A DNA stretch of 64,000 nt from Parelaphostrongylus tenuis (lineage: Eukaryota > Nematoda > Chromadorea > Rhabditida > Metastrongylidae). A program made the position numbers and the translations under genes. Where the stretch lies: NCBI GenBank assembly GCA_019055375.1, contig JAHQIW010000963.1, positions 1 to 64,000 of the forward strand. Reading direction: 5' to 3'. Under the pieces are notes generated by a model, which was not told the DNA's origin, did no database searches, and was given only the letters and a program-made list of their open reading frames with translations. Of the stretch, positions 22,986 through 34,770 are shown piece by piece (the first letter of the stretch is position 1; each line of letters opens with the position of its first letter).

Positions 22986-24060
22986 TTTTTGTATAAGTAC
23001 CAAAAACATAAGTGTAAAATTCAGGCAGCGAGCTATCTAGTTCAAAAGCAAAACGCATTCCTCTTTTCACTTATTACACCACAATAAGAAGGTTTCTTCT
23101 ATGAAACAAGCCTAGTCTACAAATCTTCATTTACCGAATATAAAATGATTGCTATTAGTCCAGTGAAAATATTCTCTATGTAAAAAATTCAAGGAAACAC
23201 GAGCAAATTTCACGGAATTTGACTACACTTTGCACATTTCGTACTAAAAGTGGAAGCTTTTTGGACAACTCGATGCTCTGTCTACTAAAAATAAGTTTAC
23301 AAAAATCTTTTCAGTAATATACAATAGCTTATGACGACAACGTTTCTCTGAAATTAAAATTTTACTACGAAAAACCGAAAAATAACCTGTGAAAATCAAA
23401 AAAATGAACTTCGGTTGCAAAACGTTACCATTTTTTTTAGTTAGTAGAACGTGCTGTGAAAGTCTTTCCACAAAGCGAACTTAGTGTGGAAATCAATTTT
23501 TTTTCAAGCTCTAGAAAGGCTGTAAAAACGTAAATTCCAAAGGAAGAAACGAATGCGATTTCCATACTGAGTTCGCTATGTGGAAAGATTTTTATAGACG
23601 CTCTACTAATTAAAAGAAAGCTAACGTTTTGCAATCGGAGTTCATTTTTCCAACTTTGTAGGAGATTTTTTGGTTTTTTATAGTGAAATTTTGATTTCAG
23701 AGGAATTTTGTCGCCCAAAGTGTTGAATATTACTGACGAGATTTCTATGAACGTGTTTTTAGTAGAAAGAGCACCTAGCTCTCTGAAATTTTCCACTTTT
23801 TAGTACGAAATGCGCGAGGTGCAGTTATATTCTGTGAAATGTGTTCGTGTTTATATCCTCGCATTTTTTACATGGAAGATATTTTCACTAGACTACCAGT
23901 AATCAATCGATGGTCTGAAAAATGAAGATTTTTGTACTATGCTTGGTTCATTGAAAAACTTCATTGCGCTATAATAAGTGAAAAAAGACCTGCGTTTTGC
24001 TTTTGGACTAGATAGTCCGTTGTCTGAATTTTACACTGGCGTTTCTGGCACTTGTACAAC
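22986..24060. repeat. Inner diverged palindrome, right
   Basis: Reverse complement of 20,521-21,594. Again self-palindromic, with a centre near 23,520. Confidence 0.8.
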
Positions 24061-25100
24061 TGATTTTTGATTTTTAATCATAAATATTGTTGTGAAAAAG
24101 TGGATCATTTGTGGGAGAAATGCATTTTTTGCATGGAGGATGCCGAGTGCTCCGATAATCCCCACATTTTAACTCGAAAGGTGTATCCTTGGGAAAACCA
24201 TACTTTCAGTACTCATTGTGCATTCCTATTGCCTATTTTGCAAAAAATTTGACTAAAAAGCACATGTTCCACAACATGGAACTCGTAGAAGAAACATGTA
24301 CGGAGGAAGTTTTGGTTTTCGGCCAGCGTAACCATCGACAAAGCTCACAGTGATCAATTTAGGAGCACTTTCATGGAAAAGTACACTTACACTATACCTC
24401 CCGCTTTTTCACTAGACTAATAGTAATCATTCGATAGCTAAAAAAATGAAGATTCCAGTAGTAGGCTTGGTTTATAGAAAGGTAATTCTAGGGAGTAATC
24501 CCAGCGTGAGGAAAAACCCAACACTTTGCATCGCAAAAGGACCCAACTCCTAGCATCCGGGAACTATATTCATAAAAATCAACAGGGTCAATGTGTGAAT
24601 GATCTATCATTGGCTAAAGATGGAAGTAAGAGCCTCAAGCTCCTGTTTGAACGTGTAGGCGGAAGATTCGAAACAAATCATGCGGTAGAGGGCACACTCC
24701 CTAGCGAAAACGATAATCTTCGGAAGCAATTGGGCAGCATGGAGACCTCTCGTTTACTGTTGGACGTCTAACCATCTGGATGTGGTCACTTTTGAGTTAT
24801 TAGGGAAGATGCTAATTTGATCTTAAGCATGAAGTCTTCTTAAGGGCATTCAACTGAAAGGAATGCGTAGAGGGCATACACGGTATGGAGTATACGGTAT
24901 GGTATGGAATATGGAACATGGTGTAAAAATCACTACGATGAAATGCGCTCGCGAATGAGAATAAAGACGGATAAAAAAGTTAGTACTCATGAATTGATAG
25001 AACAAGGCCTTTTGGTTCCATCTTCAGGAGTTTACTAAGAATCGAGAAATCATTGAGAATTATTGACGAGGTGGCGTCGCATGCAGTGTGTAGTATCGCT
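24060..25100 (+). repeat. Unit copy 3 of IR1 (plus orientation)
   Basis: Mirror of 19,480-20,520. Contains frames at 24,067-24,252 (Cys/His-rich, identical to the left copy) and 24,526-24,771 (charged, ending LRKQLGSMETSRLLLDV). These could be two exons of one gene, but no transposase or other domain is recognisable. Confidence 0.65.
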
Positions 25101-25372
25101 TTTGAAAACGATTGATCGATTTCGCATTTTCAGTCACCATCATGACTTCGGGGCATTTCATGCAATGACACAGTTTCAAAACTGAAAGATTTTGATTTTT
25201 AACTTGAGAAGAACAAGCTGATAAAGTGCTTTATTATTTAGTTATTATTTATATGCGGCAATGAATAAGAACAAAAAGTTGTTAGAATGAAAAACAGAAG
25301 ATAGCTATGATTGGTTAATGAGTGAATAATTATAAGACAGCATAAAAATGTTCAATAACATTATGAAACACC

Positions 25373-25998
25373 TCATTTTCGTGAGTATCTGGCTTTTCCC
25401 TTGAAACGCGGGGTTCCAGTGAGGAGGATCGGCAATATACTATGAATAGCTTTCTTAACCTCTCTTCTATCACCTCCTATGATCTGTTGGCGAATGAATT
25501 CTGTATGTATACGATGAATCTGCTGCCAATGAAGCCCTTGAAGAAAAAAAAAACAAACGAAATAAAAATAAACCAACTGAACTGATAAAATGTAATGCAC
25601 CCGTTAATACTCAACACATAGGCAGCTCAGTCTTTATGCATCGTAAATTCTTCTCCTACAATCTCCACTGAGGGGTACGAGTAGATTTCGGTCAACGACA
25701 CGATGAAATACTCCTCGGAACAATTTCCGCATTTGCAATATGAAACCGCGTGTATGCTTTGCTGAGGCGAATAATGTGATTCGGATGATAGATAGCTGCT
25801 TGCGCTACAGTCCTCGAGCATTGCAGCTCTATCCTTTTCGTCGTCAGAAAAGTCGAGTGGGCTGTTCGTTGATCCTACATGCGTTACAGTCCTACATCCA
25901 TTAGAGTCCTCGATCATTGGAGCTCCAACCGCTTCGTCGTCAGAATAGTCGGATAAGCTGATCGTTGGTAATGAAAAATCACCGGCATCTGTAATCAT
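25373..25998 (-). CDS. Uncharacterised gene fragment, right-arm copy
   Basis: Reverse-complement copy of 18,582-19,206. The 123-codon frame (25,998-25,627) with its duplicated DYSDDE/DFSDDE acidic segments and CKCGNC motif is residue-for-residue the same by eye, and so is the basic second part (to 25,376). Purely neutral decay should have broken at least one of two old copies, so the identity implies very recent origin or conversion between the arms. Confidence 0.4.
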
Positions 25999-26639
25999 GA
26001 ATACATCAAGAATCGATGCAGATTGTCGCAGATAGAATGGGAAACGAAAATCTGTGCATGACTAGGTATAACCATGGGAGGTCCTCTTTAAACGAAATGA
26101 AAGAGACGATCATATCAGCGAACTTGATTAAAAACAGAGCTGATCATCTAAGATGTTTGTTGCCATTTAGACACGGTAGCCAGAGAAACAATTAAATTTT
26201 GATACCGACGAAACTGGGCACATCGCTTTCGCGGCTGACTTCCATTGAGTGATCTTCAACAGCGATTAGCCTACCAAAACAGGCGTCAATCTAAAATGTA
26301 AAAATTGGTCATCGTAAAACCTACAGATAAAATTTAGCGGGTTGGTGTACTAGCGGAAAATTCCTCTAAATCATACTGAAGGCAAAAACAAACTTTTTAA
26401 GAAATTTTCGCTGTAGTACACCTGGCTGTTAATCTCCCAAATAACTCCGTATTTTCTCATTCAGCAAATACGGGGCTTTAATGCACTGAATAAATCTTCA
26501 ACCTGTCAATATCATATTAGCCGAATAAGGAGACTACATAGTTATTCAATCAATGCCGAGGTGAATCAATAGTCGGTCATGTAAATCCTTCATGATTTCA
26601 CCGGAACCATAAGAAAATCAACTATATCCGAAAAGGCTG

Positions 26640-28158
26640 TACAAGTTACCTCCATTGCATTTGCAGTCAACTACCTCCATTATCCTATGAGTAAAGTTTA
26701 GTAGACGACACATCCTCTAAGAGATAGATATGACAGCTCTGATTGATTTGTCTACTTATTCAGATAACCGAATCGTTCTCATCGAACGCAAAGAAGTGAA
26801 GAGGATACTAGGAGTCATTGAAACCAATTAGAAAGGAGAATAGGTGATAATGGAGCAGGTTGTACTCGTGTATCTGACAGGTTAGTGTCATGGATTCTTT
26901 CATCAGCACCGGGTATATGATCGTAATTAAATATTTGAAAAGAGGCAAAATTTGAACGTTGCTGGCCATTTTATAATCAATTCATTATGAAAATTCTGCC
27001 GAACAGCCAAGCAAAAATAACAGCTGAGCGTTTAGTGCATGTCGGAGGTGGAACGTAATATTCGATTCGCTGCTACTGCTATACACTATCGAATTTTTTG
27101 AAATAACGGTGCCAAAATGCAGATTGCATAAATGCAACTGAATACAGCCATAGTTTGTTTGTAGTTTACTACTTCCGTGAGCTTAGGAATTTCAAAAGGC
27201 TATCAGGCATCAGACTTCTACCACCTTTTTCGAAAATACTCCTCTGCGGCCAGATACTCAAGAGATCCAACTGGGACGACTGCGAGCCAAACTCCACGAC
27301 TATGCTACCGTTTTCTCGCATTCCTTGCGATTTATAGACGTTTTGAAACTTGTGGCCCCATCTTTGAGATTTTTTTCAAAATACGAAGTGTATATGCAGA
27401 GAAGTCACACACAGTGCCAGAAATTCTCAGAAGAAAATTTTTTGGTCATCTGACAACATGTTTTCAACCTTCGTTGAGGACTCGTAGGGTACTAGACAGA
27501 TGTATAAGTGAAATATGACACCTCAAGAAAGGTTTAAAATATGTTCCCGGATTATTACTGCTTTTGAGCATAGTCTATGTAGACAGTCAAGATCAGAGGT
27601 ATTGAGCACAACGTTGGAATCACCGAAATTTACGGTACCGAGGGATTACTAGAGAGCTCTGTCCAACCACACGCGTGCGTGCAACCCAAATCCATTTTCA
27701 TTGCTACAGCGCTAAAAAAAGACTTTTCAAAAAAAGATGCTGTTTTGAAATCTGCAAGATCCACGATATCGCTCAAGTATTAGTTACCCAAAGAAAAAGC
27801 TTTGCCTTACGAGATACAAAGGCAACAGCACTCGACGCATGTGAAACACCATTTTTATCTTTTGTATTTTGTGCCGTATCATGATATCTTACGGATACAC
27901 CAATTTGAGAGATCTTAGTCCGGTTGGTTATCGAGACGCGTCCCCAGGTGGTTAGGAAAATGAAAACCTAATCCAAAATTGGTCTTGTGCTTCTCAGAAT
28001 CACAGGTGAATTTAGGGTAGTGATCTCTTTGCATTTGCAGCGCTGATTCGACAGACATGTGATACCATGTGTCAAATGGCTAAAACCCTATTTTAAAGCA
28101 GCGGAAAATCCATGGGAGGGACATAGTAGTCGTCTCCAACAAGTAAGATCCTTCTGTT
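26640..28158 (+). repeat. IR2 left arm
   Basis: Contains open frames 27,155-27,337 and 27,675-27,884 that have counterparts on the minus strand of the right arm (37,174-36,992 and 36,655-36,446). Both differ by substitutions and in length of open frame, which suggests non-coding DNA evolving neutrally. Confidence 0.8.
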
Positions 28159-28239
28159 TTTTTGGAAGAGACTGGCAAGCTAGACGTGAGTACCTAGCAC
28201 CTCACGTTTAAACCTTAGCCATACTAAGAGCTGGCTATT

Positions 28240-29420
28240 AAATGCCAAAGACATTAATAAAAGAAGGACCTCATTCACAGTTAAAGCACTGTATATTAAC
28301 TCTGGCTTTGACATCCGTCGTTGCTTGCGCACCAGTATCAAGCTATAACAAAGACGAAGTCAAAGCATTCTGTATGGACCTAAAAAGTTCTTTAAAAGAG
28401 CCATACAATAGCCAAAATTACTATTGGAGATCATAAAGTGAAAATTAGACGACGAAGAACACTTGGAGAATGTCACATTGATCTGCTTATTAGAATAAAA
28501 CGAACAAGGTGATGGTGAGAGGCTCTTCAATTTAATCACGACGACCAAAACCATCAATGACTTCTCAACATTATAAAAGTCTAACTGTCCACGATGGACA
28601 TAAGAGCACTCCAATGAAGAGGAGTATAACAAAAAAGGTCACATATTAGTAAATCGATGATTTCGCTCAACCGATATCGTTGTTGTTTCTAAACTCTACA
28701 CGGATGCAGACTATCGCCTCCTCCGCGCAACGTTCTTTTCACGCGTAAAGGAAAGAAAGTCTAAATTTGAATAGCACAATCCTAGAACTACCAAAAAAAC
28801 TCAGAGTAACTCTTTAGTTGGCTCTCGGCAAGATAGCGTCAACGGAGAAAATCAGTTACGATTCCCACTTGAACCCCTCCCAAACCTAATAAAAGATGAT
28901 GCCACTGCTTCTTCCCTCAAAATCTGACACATTATCTCTCGATGAAGATTAGCATTGTACTTAATCCAGACAGGGCAAAACCAGAATATCTGAAGAAATT
29001 TCCGCCAGTGTTATTGATCAAAAAAGGAGGCTTTCACGATATAAGTAAGTATTGCTCAATATGCTTGTTTTCTGCGTTAATGACATTTCACTCGAGTCAT
29101 CCTAAACATGATTGACAAACCAAAGGGCGAAGGATAGCCACGTAAAAAAAACAGAGTTTTGAAAAGGATTTAGTACAATGGATCACATCTACACGATTAC
29201 GTCAGTGATTTCACGAGACCACAAGAGACCACTCTGTCTCTTCTTCGCCGATTCAAGGAAGGCCTCTGATTCAATGGAATTAGGAATACTCGTAGAAGCT
29301 CACTCGTGAAGGAGGCTTTTAATTACGAAGTGCCGTCAGCGCCGGGTTTGCCGTAAATCTATAGCTCTCCCATTTGATCACTTTGCACGAAATCATGTCG
29401 AAGCACGTGACTGCTCTTCC
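28240..29420 (+). pseudogene. RTE-type LINE relic: endonuclease and start of reverse transcriptase
   Basis: Several frames contribute. 28,242-28,436 has VACAPVSSYNKDEVKAFCMD, like the YAPTSSYEEEEVEAFY block of RTE endonucleases. 28,625-28,765 reads YNKKGHILVNR, STDIVVVSKLYTDADYRLLR and TFFSRVKERK, matching the EIDHIIVN and VVPKFYTGSDHRLLR catalytic region, with His of SDHR changed to Tyr. 29,150-29,290 has STMDHI and CLFFADSRKASDSME, the first reverse transcriptase motifs. Many frameshifts; dead. Confidence 0.75.
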
Positions 29421-29877
29421 TCTCCAGCTACCTAAAATCGCTAATTTATTTGGAGCCAATAAACTTGTGTTGTCTTGAAATCACGTATGCGACCATACCG
29501 CCAAATAGTGAAATGATATCAGTAAATAAGAAAAATGAATTTTGATTGTGATAGCGCAAAGTATAAAAGTGGTAAATGTTTAAGATATACTCTATTTTGA
29601 ATCATTCACAATACGAGGTAGGTCTTGCATTTGTTGTACTTGCAAATTTGTTGCTGAAGCTTCAAAATAACACAAAAAGCCAGACATGATCATACACATG
29701 ATGTTATAGTCTATTAGAAAGATGAAAAAAACTAAATTATTGAGAAAAACAGATAACAAAGTTGTATATAATACACACGGCGACTTGTCGTAAATATTCT
29801 CAAATATGTGTAGCCTCTGAACCTGCATAGCATCTCAGCTTTCGTTGATGAATAATCAGTTCCAGTTCCGATCTTGA

Positions 29878-32800
29878 ATGGCCGACTTCAACGATTCTGT
29901 GACGAGCTCTAAAGATTCAGAGTATGTAAGGAGGAAACTTCTCTAGCAGTTATAAGTTTTGTCACATAAGTATTTAAATTGAAATGGCAATACTTGTATT
30001 CATATAGCACATGTGATCACGAGCACGTGAAGATCTGAAGAGATTATAGGGATGGAGAAAGGTATAATAAACTCAGAGGGCAAGCACATAAGACATTACC
30101 GCTTCCAAGGAGCTCCAAGTTGGCTGCCGAACGCAATCAATGGAATAATCAATGGAACCGTAAATGGCATAACATGGGAAGGGTATGGTTTGTAACTTGA
30201 GACTCGCAATGAAATCTGTTTTGATAAATTTGTTCAGAATCAGCGGGTTAGCCGTTTCTTCGTTCCCGCCGCAGTTTCGATGTTCGCCGAGACGATGCGC
30301 CCGTCTTTGGAGAAGTATCACGGAAGAATCTTTACTTCGTTTACCGAAACTGTTAGAATGGGCATGCCTTTCTGGGAGAAGGTACGAATTCATGGAATTT
30401 CGAGACCTTATGGTGCCTTTGTAAAATTAGCATCCATTTTTGGGCATTACGCAAAATACAAAGAATAGTTTTGAGGGATAAGGACACTTGCCAATTTCAA
30501 ACTAATCTGCCAAACTTGGAAAGAAGGAAAGCTTGATGTGTCTTGGACGTGGGTCAAAGCACTGACGACGTGAGAATCGCGAGACATCTCTAATTATTGT
30601 GTTGCGCGCTTCGTAAACATCGGCAAACATTCAACTGTTCGGCTCTCACTACATAAAATTTAATCAATTGGTTTCTTTTCTAACCTTTCCGGTTTCCTCT
30701 TGAAAAAACAAGCTCCTCTCAAGCGACTGCAGTCAAACTTAGGAAATCATTGAATGGTCATTAGATGTCGTCAATTAGAAATTTTCCTTCCCGTTCAGCT
30801 GGCGAACTGCTGTATTTCTCATCATGAAAAACTGAATAAAGTCAATCAAATTTGCATCGAAATTTATAGCTCTGGACATCTACTTGCTAGATAAGTTACG
30901 AAGTTGAGTTGCTTGCCTATTTGGTAAAGCACTTCTTGGATGTCGTCTTGATCTGTGCACTTCAATTCATTTCGTCGTCTTGCAAGCGTCCTACATGGCG
31001 GTGGTCGAGCCCGCATCTGACTTTAATTGAAACTTGTGGGTGCTGTATCTTCCCCAGTGATGATCTCATTTATAGTCAACCATGACTTTTGACCGGAAGA
31101 TCTACGTACGAAAATTTTTACATAATATAATGCCAACACAAACAGCTGCTCGTTTTGTGAAATTCGCAACGCGTTATCAGTGTTGCTATTCGCATTATTC
31201 CTGAGCGGCAGCGATTTCTGTGATCGCAGCGAGCGTTTCGGCCAGTACATGCCGGTCAAGGAGAAATAATCACGAAATTGAATTAAAGCAAGATGTATAA
31301 GGTTTTCAACAAAAGTTAGAAGAAGACATTGCTCATAAGTTCTGTTCCGCAAATCTTTCTCTATTGCAAACTCACCTTTGCTTTCAAATGATCGATCCTG
31401 TTTTTTTTTTTTCAAGATCGACAAATGGAAAACAAGTTGGCTTGCAGTCTTTCGCAAGAGCAGAAGAGAGTTTTTTGTATATCAATTTAGACGTTCAAAA
31501 ACCTATCCTTGGTCTAAGCATTATCGATAGCATTGACTGGTTGACACTCATTCAGTCATTTCCACCTAGTTTAGAGATGTCTTTATATAGTAACTCAATG
31601 TTTTCCATACAGCTCACTTCTTTGTGTGGTAGAGTGCTCCAGCAGATCAAACCCAACTGCTTTCTACTTTATGCTGCATCTTTTTTTCATGTGGTTTTTT
31701 GCGAATTCTACATTCTTATTGAGTAGTTTCCAGCTCTCTGAGGAAGACCAAGAAGGCTGGGCAGTAAGAGCTCGAGTGGAAAAGAAAGTCGATCAATACC
31801 TTTATTTTCGTAAGGTGACGATTTAAAAATCAATTCGGGCATTTGATCAGCACGACGACTAACTCAATCAGTGCAAATTATTCATCATAAAAGCGCAGTG
31901 CTGATACTAATTAGAAAAGGGTCTTTTTGCAGTATCAATTATATCAAATGAAAAAATCAATGGATGCCTGGAAATCACACGTTGCCGTTTTTATTCAATG
32001 GAAAGACACCGTCATAAAGCTTACTGATCAAAACATTAGACTTCGTACTGCCTTTCTCCGGCTACACTTTTTTAACAACAACAGCATTTTTTAGACGTAA
32101 TTGATCTAAACTCAAAAAAAATTCCACATCTATAAAACCACAAATCATGGTTCATCGTTGCACTATTGACTGTCTGCTTTCAACATTCATTTAAGAGTAC
32201 TGTAATCATATTCGAATACAATCTCTTGGTAAAACACGGGAAGTGTGATGCTATGGTGTTGATGCAAAATGTTTCAGTGTTAGAGAGATGAGTGGATTTT
32301 TTTTTTGTAATACATAAAGCGCTAAGTTAACAGGCTCGAGAAAAATTTGGCAACGAACGCGAAGTGTCAGGTTTCCAAATCAGTGACTGTGATAGTGATT
32401 CTGATGAATTGCCCGGAGAACTTTGCTACGTCAATCCTACTGAACAGCAGACGGTACGGTTGCTTTCCGTTTCACGATTACGTATGAGTTCATGATCCTA
32501 AAAAATCTAACCTCAGGTAACCACGGAAACCACTCAGTCGACTTCGACATGCAGTAGTCCATGCCCTAGTCCAGAAGTAAGCAGCGAAAAACAGGAGTTG
32601 GTCGAACCTCAAGAGAAACCAAAACCGCCAATCAACAACCATGTTGCTCCAGTGCAGAAACCAAAACCGCCAATCAACAACTACGTTGCTCCAATGCAGA
32701 AACCAAAACCGCCAATCAACAACTATGTTGCTCCAGTGCAGAAACCAAAACCGCCAATCAACAACTATGTTGCTCCAGTGGAGAAACCAAAACCGCCAAT

Positions 32801-34189
32801 CAACAACTATGTTGCTCCAGTGCAGAAACCAAAACCGCCAATCAACAACTATGTTGCTCCAGTGGAGAAACCAAAACCGCCAATCAACAACTATGTTGCT
32901 CCAGTGCCTGAAACACCACCAATGCCAGCCATGCCAACAATGCCAGCAATGCCATTATGCGATCTTTCATATACAACTTATCGTCCAAGTGCGTTCAGCA
33001 GCATTATCCATTCGTAGACAAGTCATATGCTTCTACCTTTACTTTTTACCCACGTTTACCGTCTGAAACGTTTTCACTGCTAGTGGTTTTGCCTTATTGA
33101 TGAGGAGAATTCAATAATATATTCTCCTATTGCCAAGGAGGCGAAATCCGTTTTGGATGAATGAGTTGTACTAATTTGATGCTGAAAAATATGATCAACT
33201 ATTTACTACTAAGACAATCTTCCATTCTTTAGCACTATTCTATTTAAAATGTTCTTAAGTGGTAGAAATTGTTTTAAAGAAAACGCGGCCTACAAACAGA
33301 TCGAATGCCAGACAATCATATATGACAAATCACCTCAGACCTTTCTTTTATCGTGAAAACAATCTTTCAGTAGTATGTTCTTTCGTAGTGTGCTTCATTT
33401 TACTTGACAATACGCCTAACTCCCAAGAAATATACGTGGTGAGAGTAAGTAATTAGCTACGATATGGAATTACACGAAAGTGAGAAGTAAGCATGACATT
33501 AGCTCGAGATATTGATAATCCATCTCAAGATTAAGAAAAATCGTTAGATTTTTTGATTTTGGATGTTTTAAATTGGAAGAGCCTGAGCATGGCCTACTTT
33601 TCAAGGAGCAAACACGAATTGCAATGCTGGTAGGCAGATGAAACGAATGCTCAGTGATGTTATGCTATATGCAGGTTTTTGTGAAAATCTTCTTACATTC
33701 TTGTGATTTCTGGTCTCTTTTCAGAGGCGATCTACAGGTGGATTGGAGATGACGACGATAAAGAGCCTCGCATAACGTATAGGCGTAGAGGTAAGTCGTG
33801 AAAGACATGAACTGCAGCTGGTCTGAGCAATTTGGTAGAATTAATTATAAATAAGATTATTATTTATTTATTTCTATTTAAGAACCACTGGTTTCCAACG
33901 AGTCGCCCAGCTGTAATATTTCCAATGTAGGCGGTACGTGTTTTTCAAACAATACGATATGTATTGACAGCATATTGTTCAAAAGACTCAAAAATTTCTC
34001 ATCTGTTCGGCTGCATCGTAATTTCTCCTCTTAATCGAAATTATTGTAAATTTGATTGTTATATAAATAAATAGAACAATCAACAATATAACTCCCGTCA
34101 TCATTCATGATATGCAACGATTTGTTGGGTAAATATTGATTGCCCTCCCCTCAGAGAGAAAAAGGCTGGCGGCCAAAGAAGTCGATTAG
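29878..34189 (+). CDS. HMG-box-like protein with 14-residue tandem repeats
   Basis: Model with consistent phases: 29,878-29,925 (ATG start), 30,238-30,381, 31,734-31,814, 32,334-32,453, 32,517-32,988, 33,725-33,790, 33,883-33,933 and 34,155-34,189 (TAG), giving 338 residues. Exons 2-3 read SMFAETMRPSLEKYHG, SFTETVRMGMPFWEK, then LSEEDQEGWAVRARVEKKV. This follows the HMG-box pattern (F-x-x-x-x-R at the start, W-x-x-LSEED-x-x-x-W/Y and a basic third helix), so DNA binding is plausible. Next come an acidic stretch (DCDSDSDELPGE), a Ser/Thr/Cys linker, seven repeats of KPKPPINNYVAPV type, a Met-Pro run, and a tail with WIGDDDDKEP and ERKRLAAKEVD. An open exon-like segment at 31,933-32,092 (MKKSMDAWKSHVAVFIQW) lacks a good donor and was left out. 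Donors are all GT; GTGCGT at 32,989 is the least certain, and without it the protein stops at 33,017. The gene sits alone between the IR2 arms. Confidence 0.6.
32613..32906 (+). repeat. Seven tandem 42-bp coding repeats
   Basis: Each unit encodes 14 residues, (E/Q)KPKPPINNYVAPV. The first unit has His for Tyr and the second Met for Val. Units differ at only a few bases and are in frame, so expansion was recent or the array is kept uniform. Proline-rich, probably extended and disordered. Confidence 0.95.
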
Positions 34190-34249
34190 GTCGCTTTTGA
34201 ACTACTTATAGTCCGCAGATGCTGCTTGAGGGTGCGTAAAAGATGACAA

Positions 34250-34770
34250 TCCTATGAAGTAATATAAGGGCTATAGGGTGAACTTGGCACTGTGGTCAAG
34301 CCCAATTTCTCCTAAATGTGGCGAGTCGATTCTGCAAAGTGGGATCGAGCGCTATCCTGGAGATGAGCAGCACTGAGACATTTTGCACTGTTTTCTCGCA
34401 CTGCTGCGACCACTTCTGAAGATGTTCACCATAGACGTCGGCATTAAGTTTGTGCTTGTTGTCGAGCACTTCTTTAAACAACATGAAATACCATTTCTAG
34501 AAGCGACCAAGAGCATAATCTTTCGATTATGGAACTTGAGTTTTGGCTGAGCCGGTGGATCATTGCCGCGAGGCTACCAGTAGGCGCGGCGAGTGTTGTT
34601 TTCGTAGTAAACCCAGAACTCATCTCCAGTGATGCCCGAAGGTCCTGTCTGTGCGATCACAGCAGAAAATCTTTCGCAGATAGTCACGCGTACAACGCGG
34701 TTCCGTGCTTGAGGTGTCTAATGAGAGATAACTTTGCCTAATTCATTTAGATAGCCAAAGATGGCACTAC
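34250..34770 (-). pseudogene. mariner transposase relic, central part
   Basis: On the minus strand: SGITGDEFWVYYENNTRRAYW, matching the ITGDEKWV-x-Y-x-N block that holds the second catalytic Asp (present). Then PPAQPKLKFHNRKIMLLV, like PKPNLHPKKVMLSVWW. Then, in a shifted frame, KCLSAAHLQDSARSHFA (the LLHDNARPH block with the third catalytic Asp) and LTTVPSSPYSP. Several frameshifts and stops; inactive. It lies 60 bp beyond the stop of the HMG-like gene and is inside IR2. Confidence 0.8.

Larger units (their letters stand above)
17957..26607. repeat. Large nested palindrome (IR1)
   Basis: Left arm 17,957-21,594 and right arm 22,986-26,607 are reverse complements; paired points sum to about 44,577 (centre 22,288). 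From about 18,330 inward the arms look almost identical: a 123-codon and a 61-codon frame are the same in both. The outer 380 bp are clearly more diverged. Each arm also contains an older, diverged palindrome of about 1.07 kb (20,521-21,594 and 22,986-24,060). Three copies of one unit (19,480-20,520 minus, 21,595-22,985 plus, 24,060-25,100 plus) alternate with these palindromes. No transposase was recognised. It could be a foldback element, a transposon with palindromic termini, or a segmental inverted duplication. Confidence 0.85.

Noticed and set aside
27155..27884. Open frames in the IR2 arms as genes
   Set aside because: The mirrored copies differ in frame length and by scattered substitutions at all codon positions, suggesting non-coding repeat.
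32400..32430. CTGATGA near 32,400 as a hammerhead core
   Set aside because: It lies in the coding exon of the HMG-like gene and no GAAA box with stems follows.
33017..33017. TAG at 33,015-33,017 as the true end of the HMG-like protein
   Set aside because: Three downstream exons with consistent phases and a clean final stop (34,189) fit better through the donor at 32,989. The shorter end remains possible as an alternative form.
32641..33066. 141-codon frame rich in LLQCRNQNRQSTT repeats
   Set aside because: It is the 42-bp repeat array read in the wrong frame. The other frame gives a coherent spliced protein.
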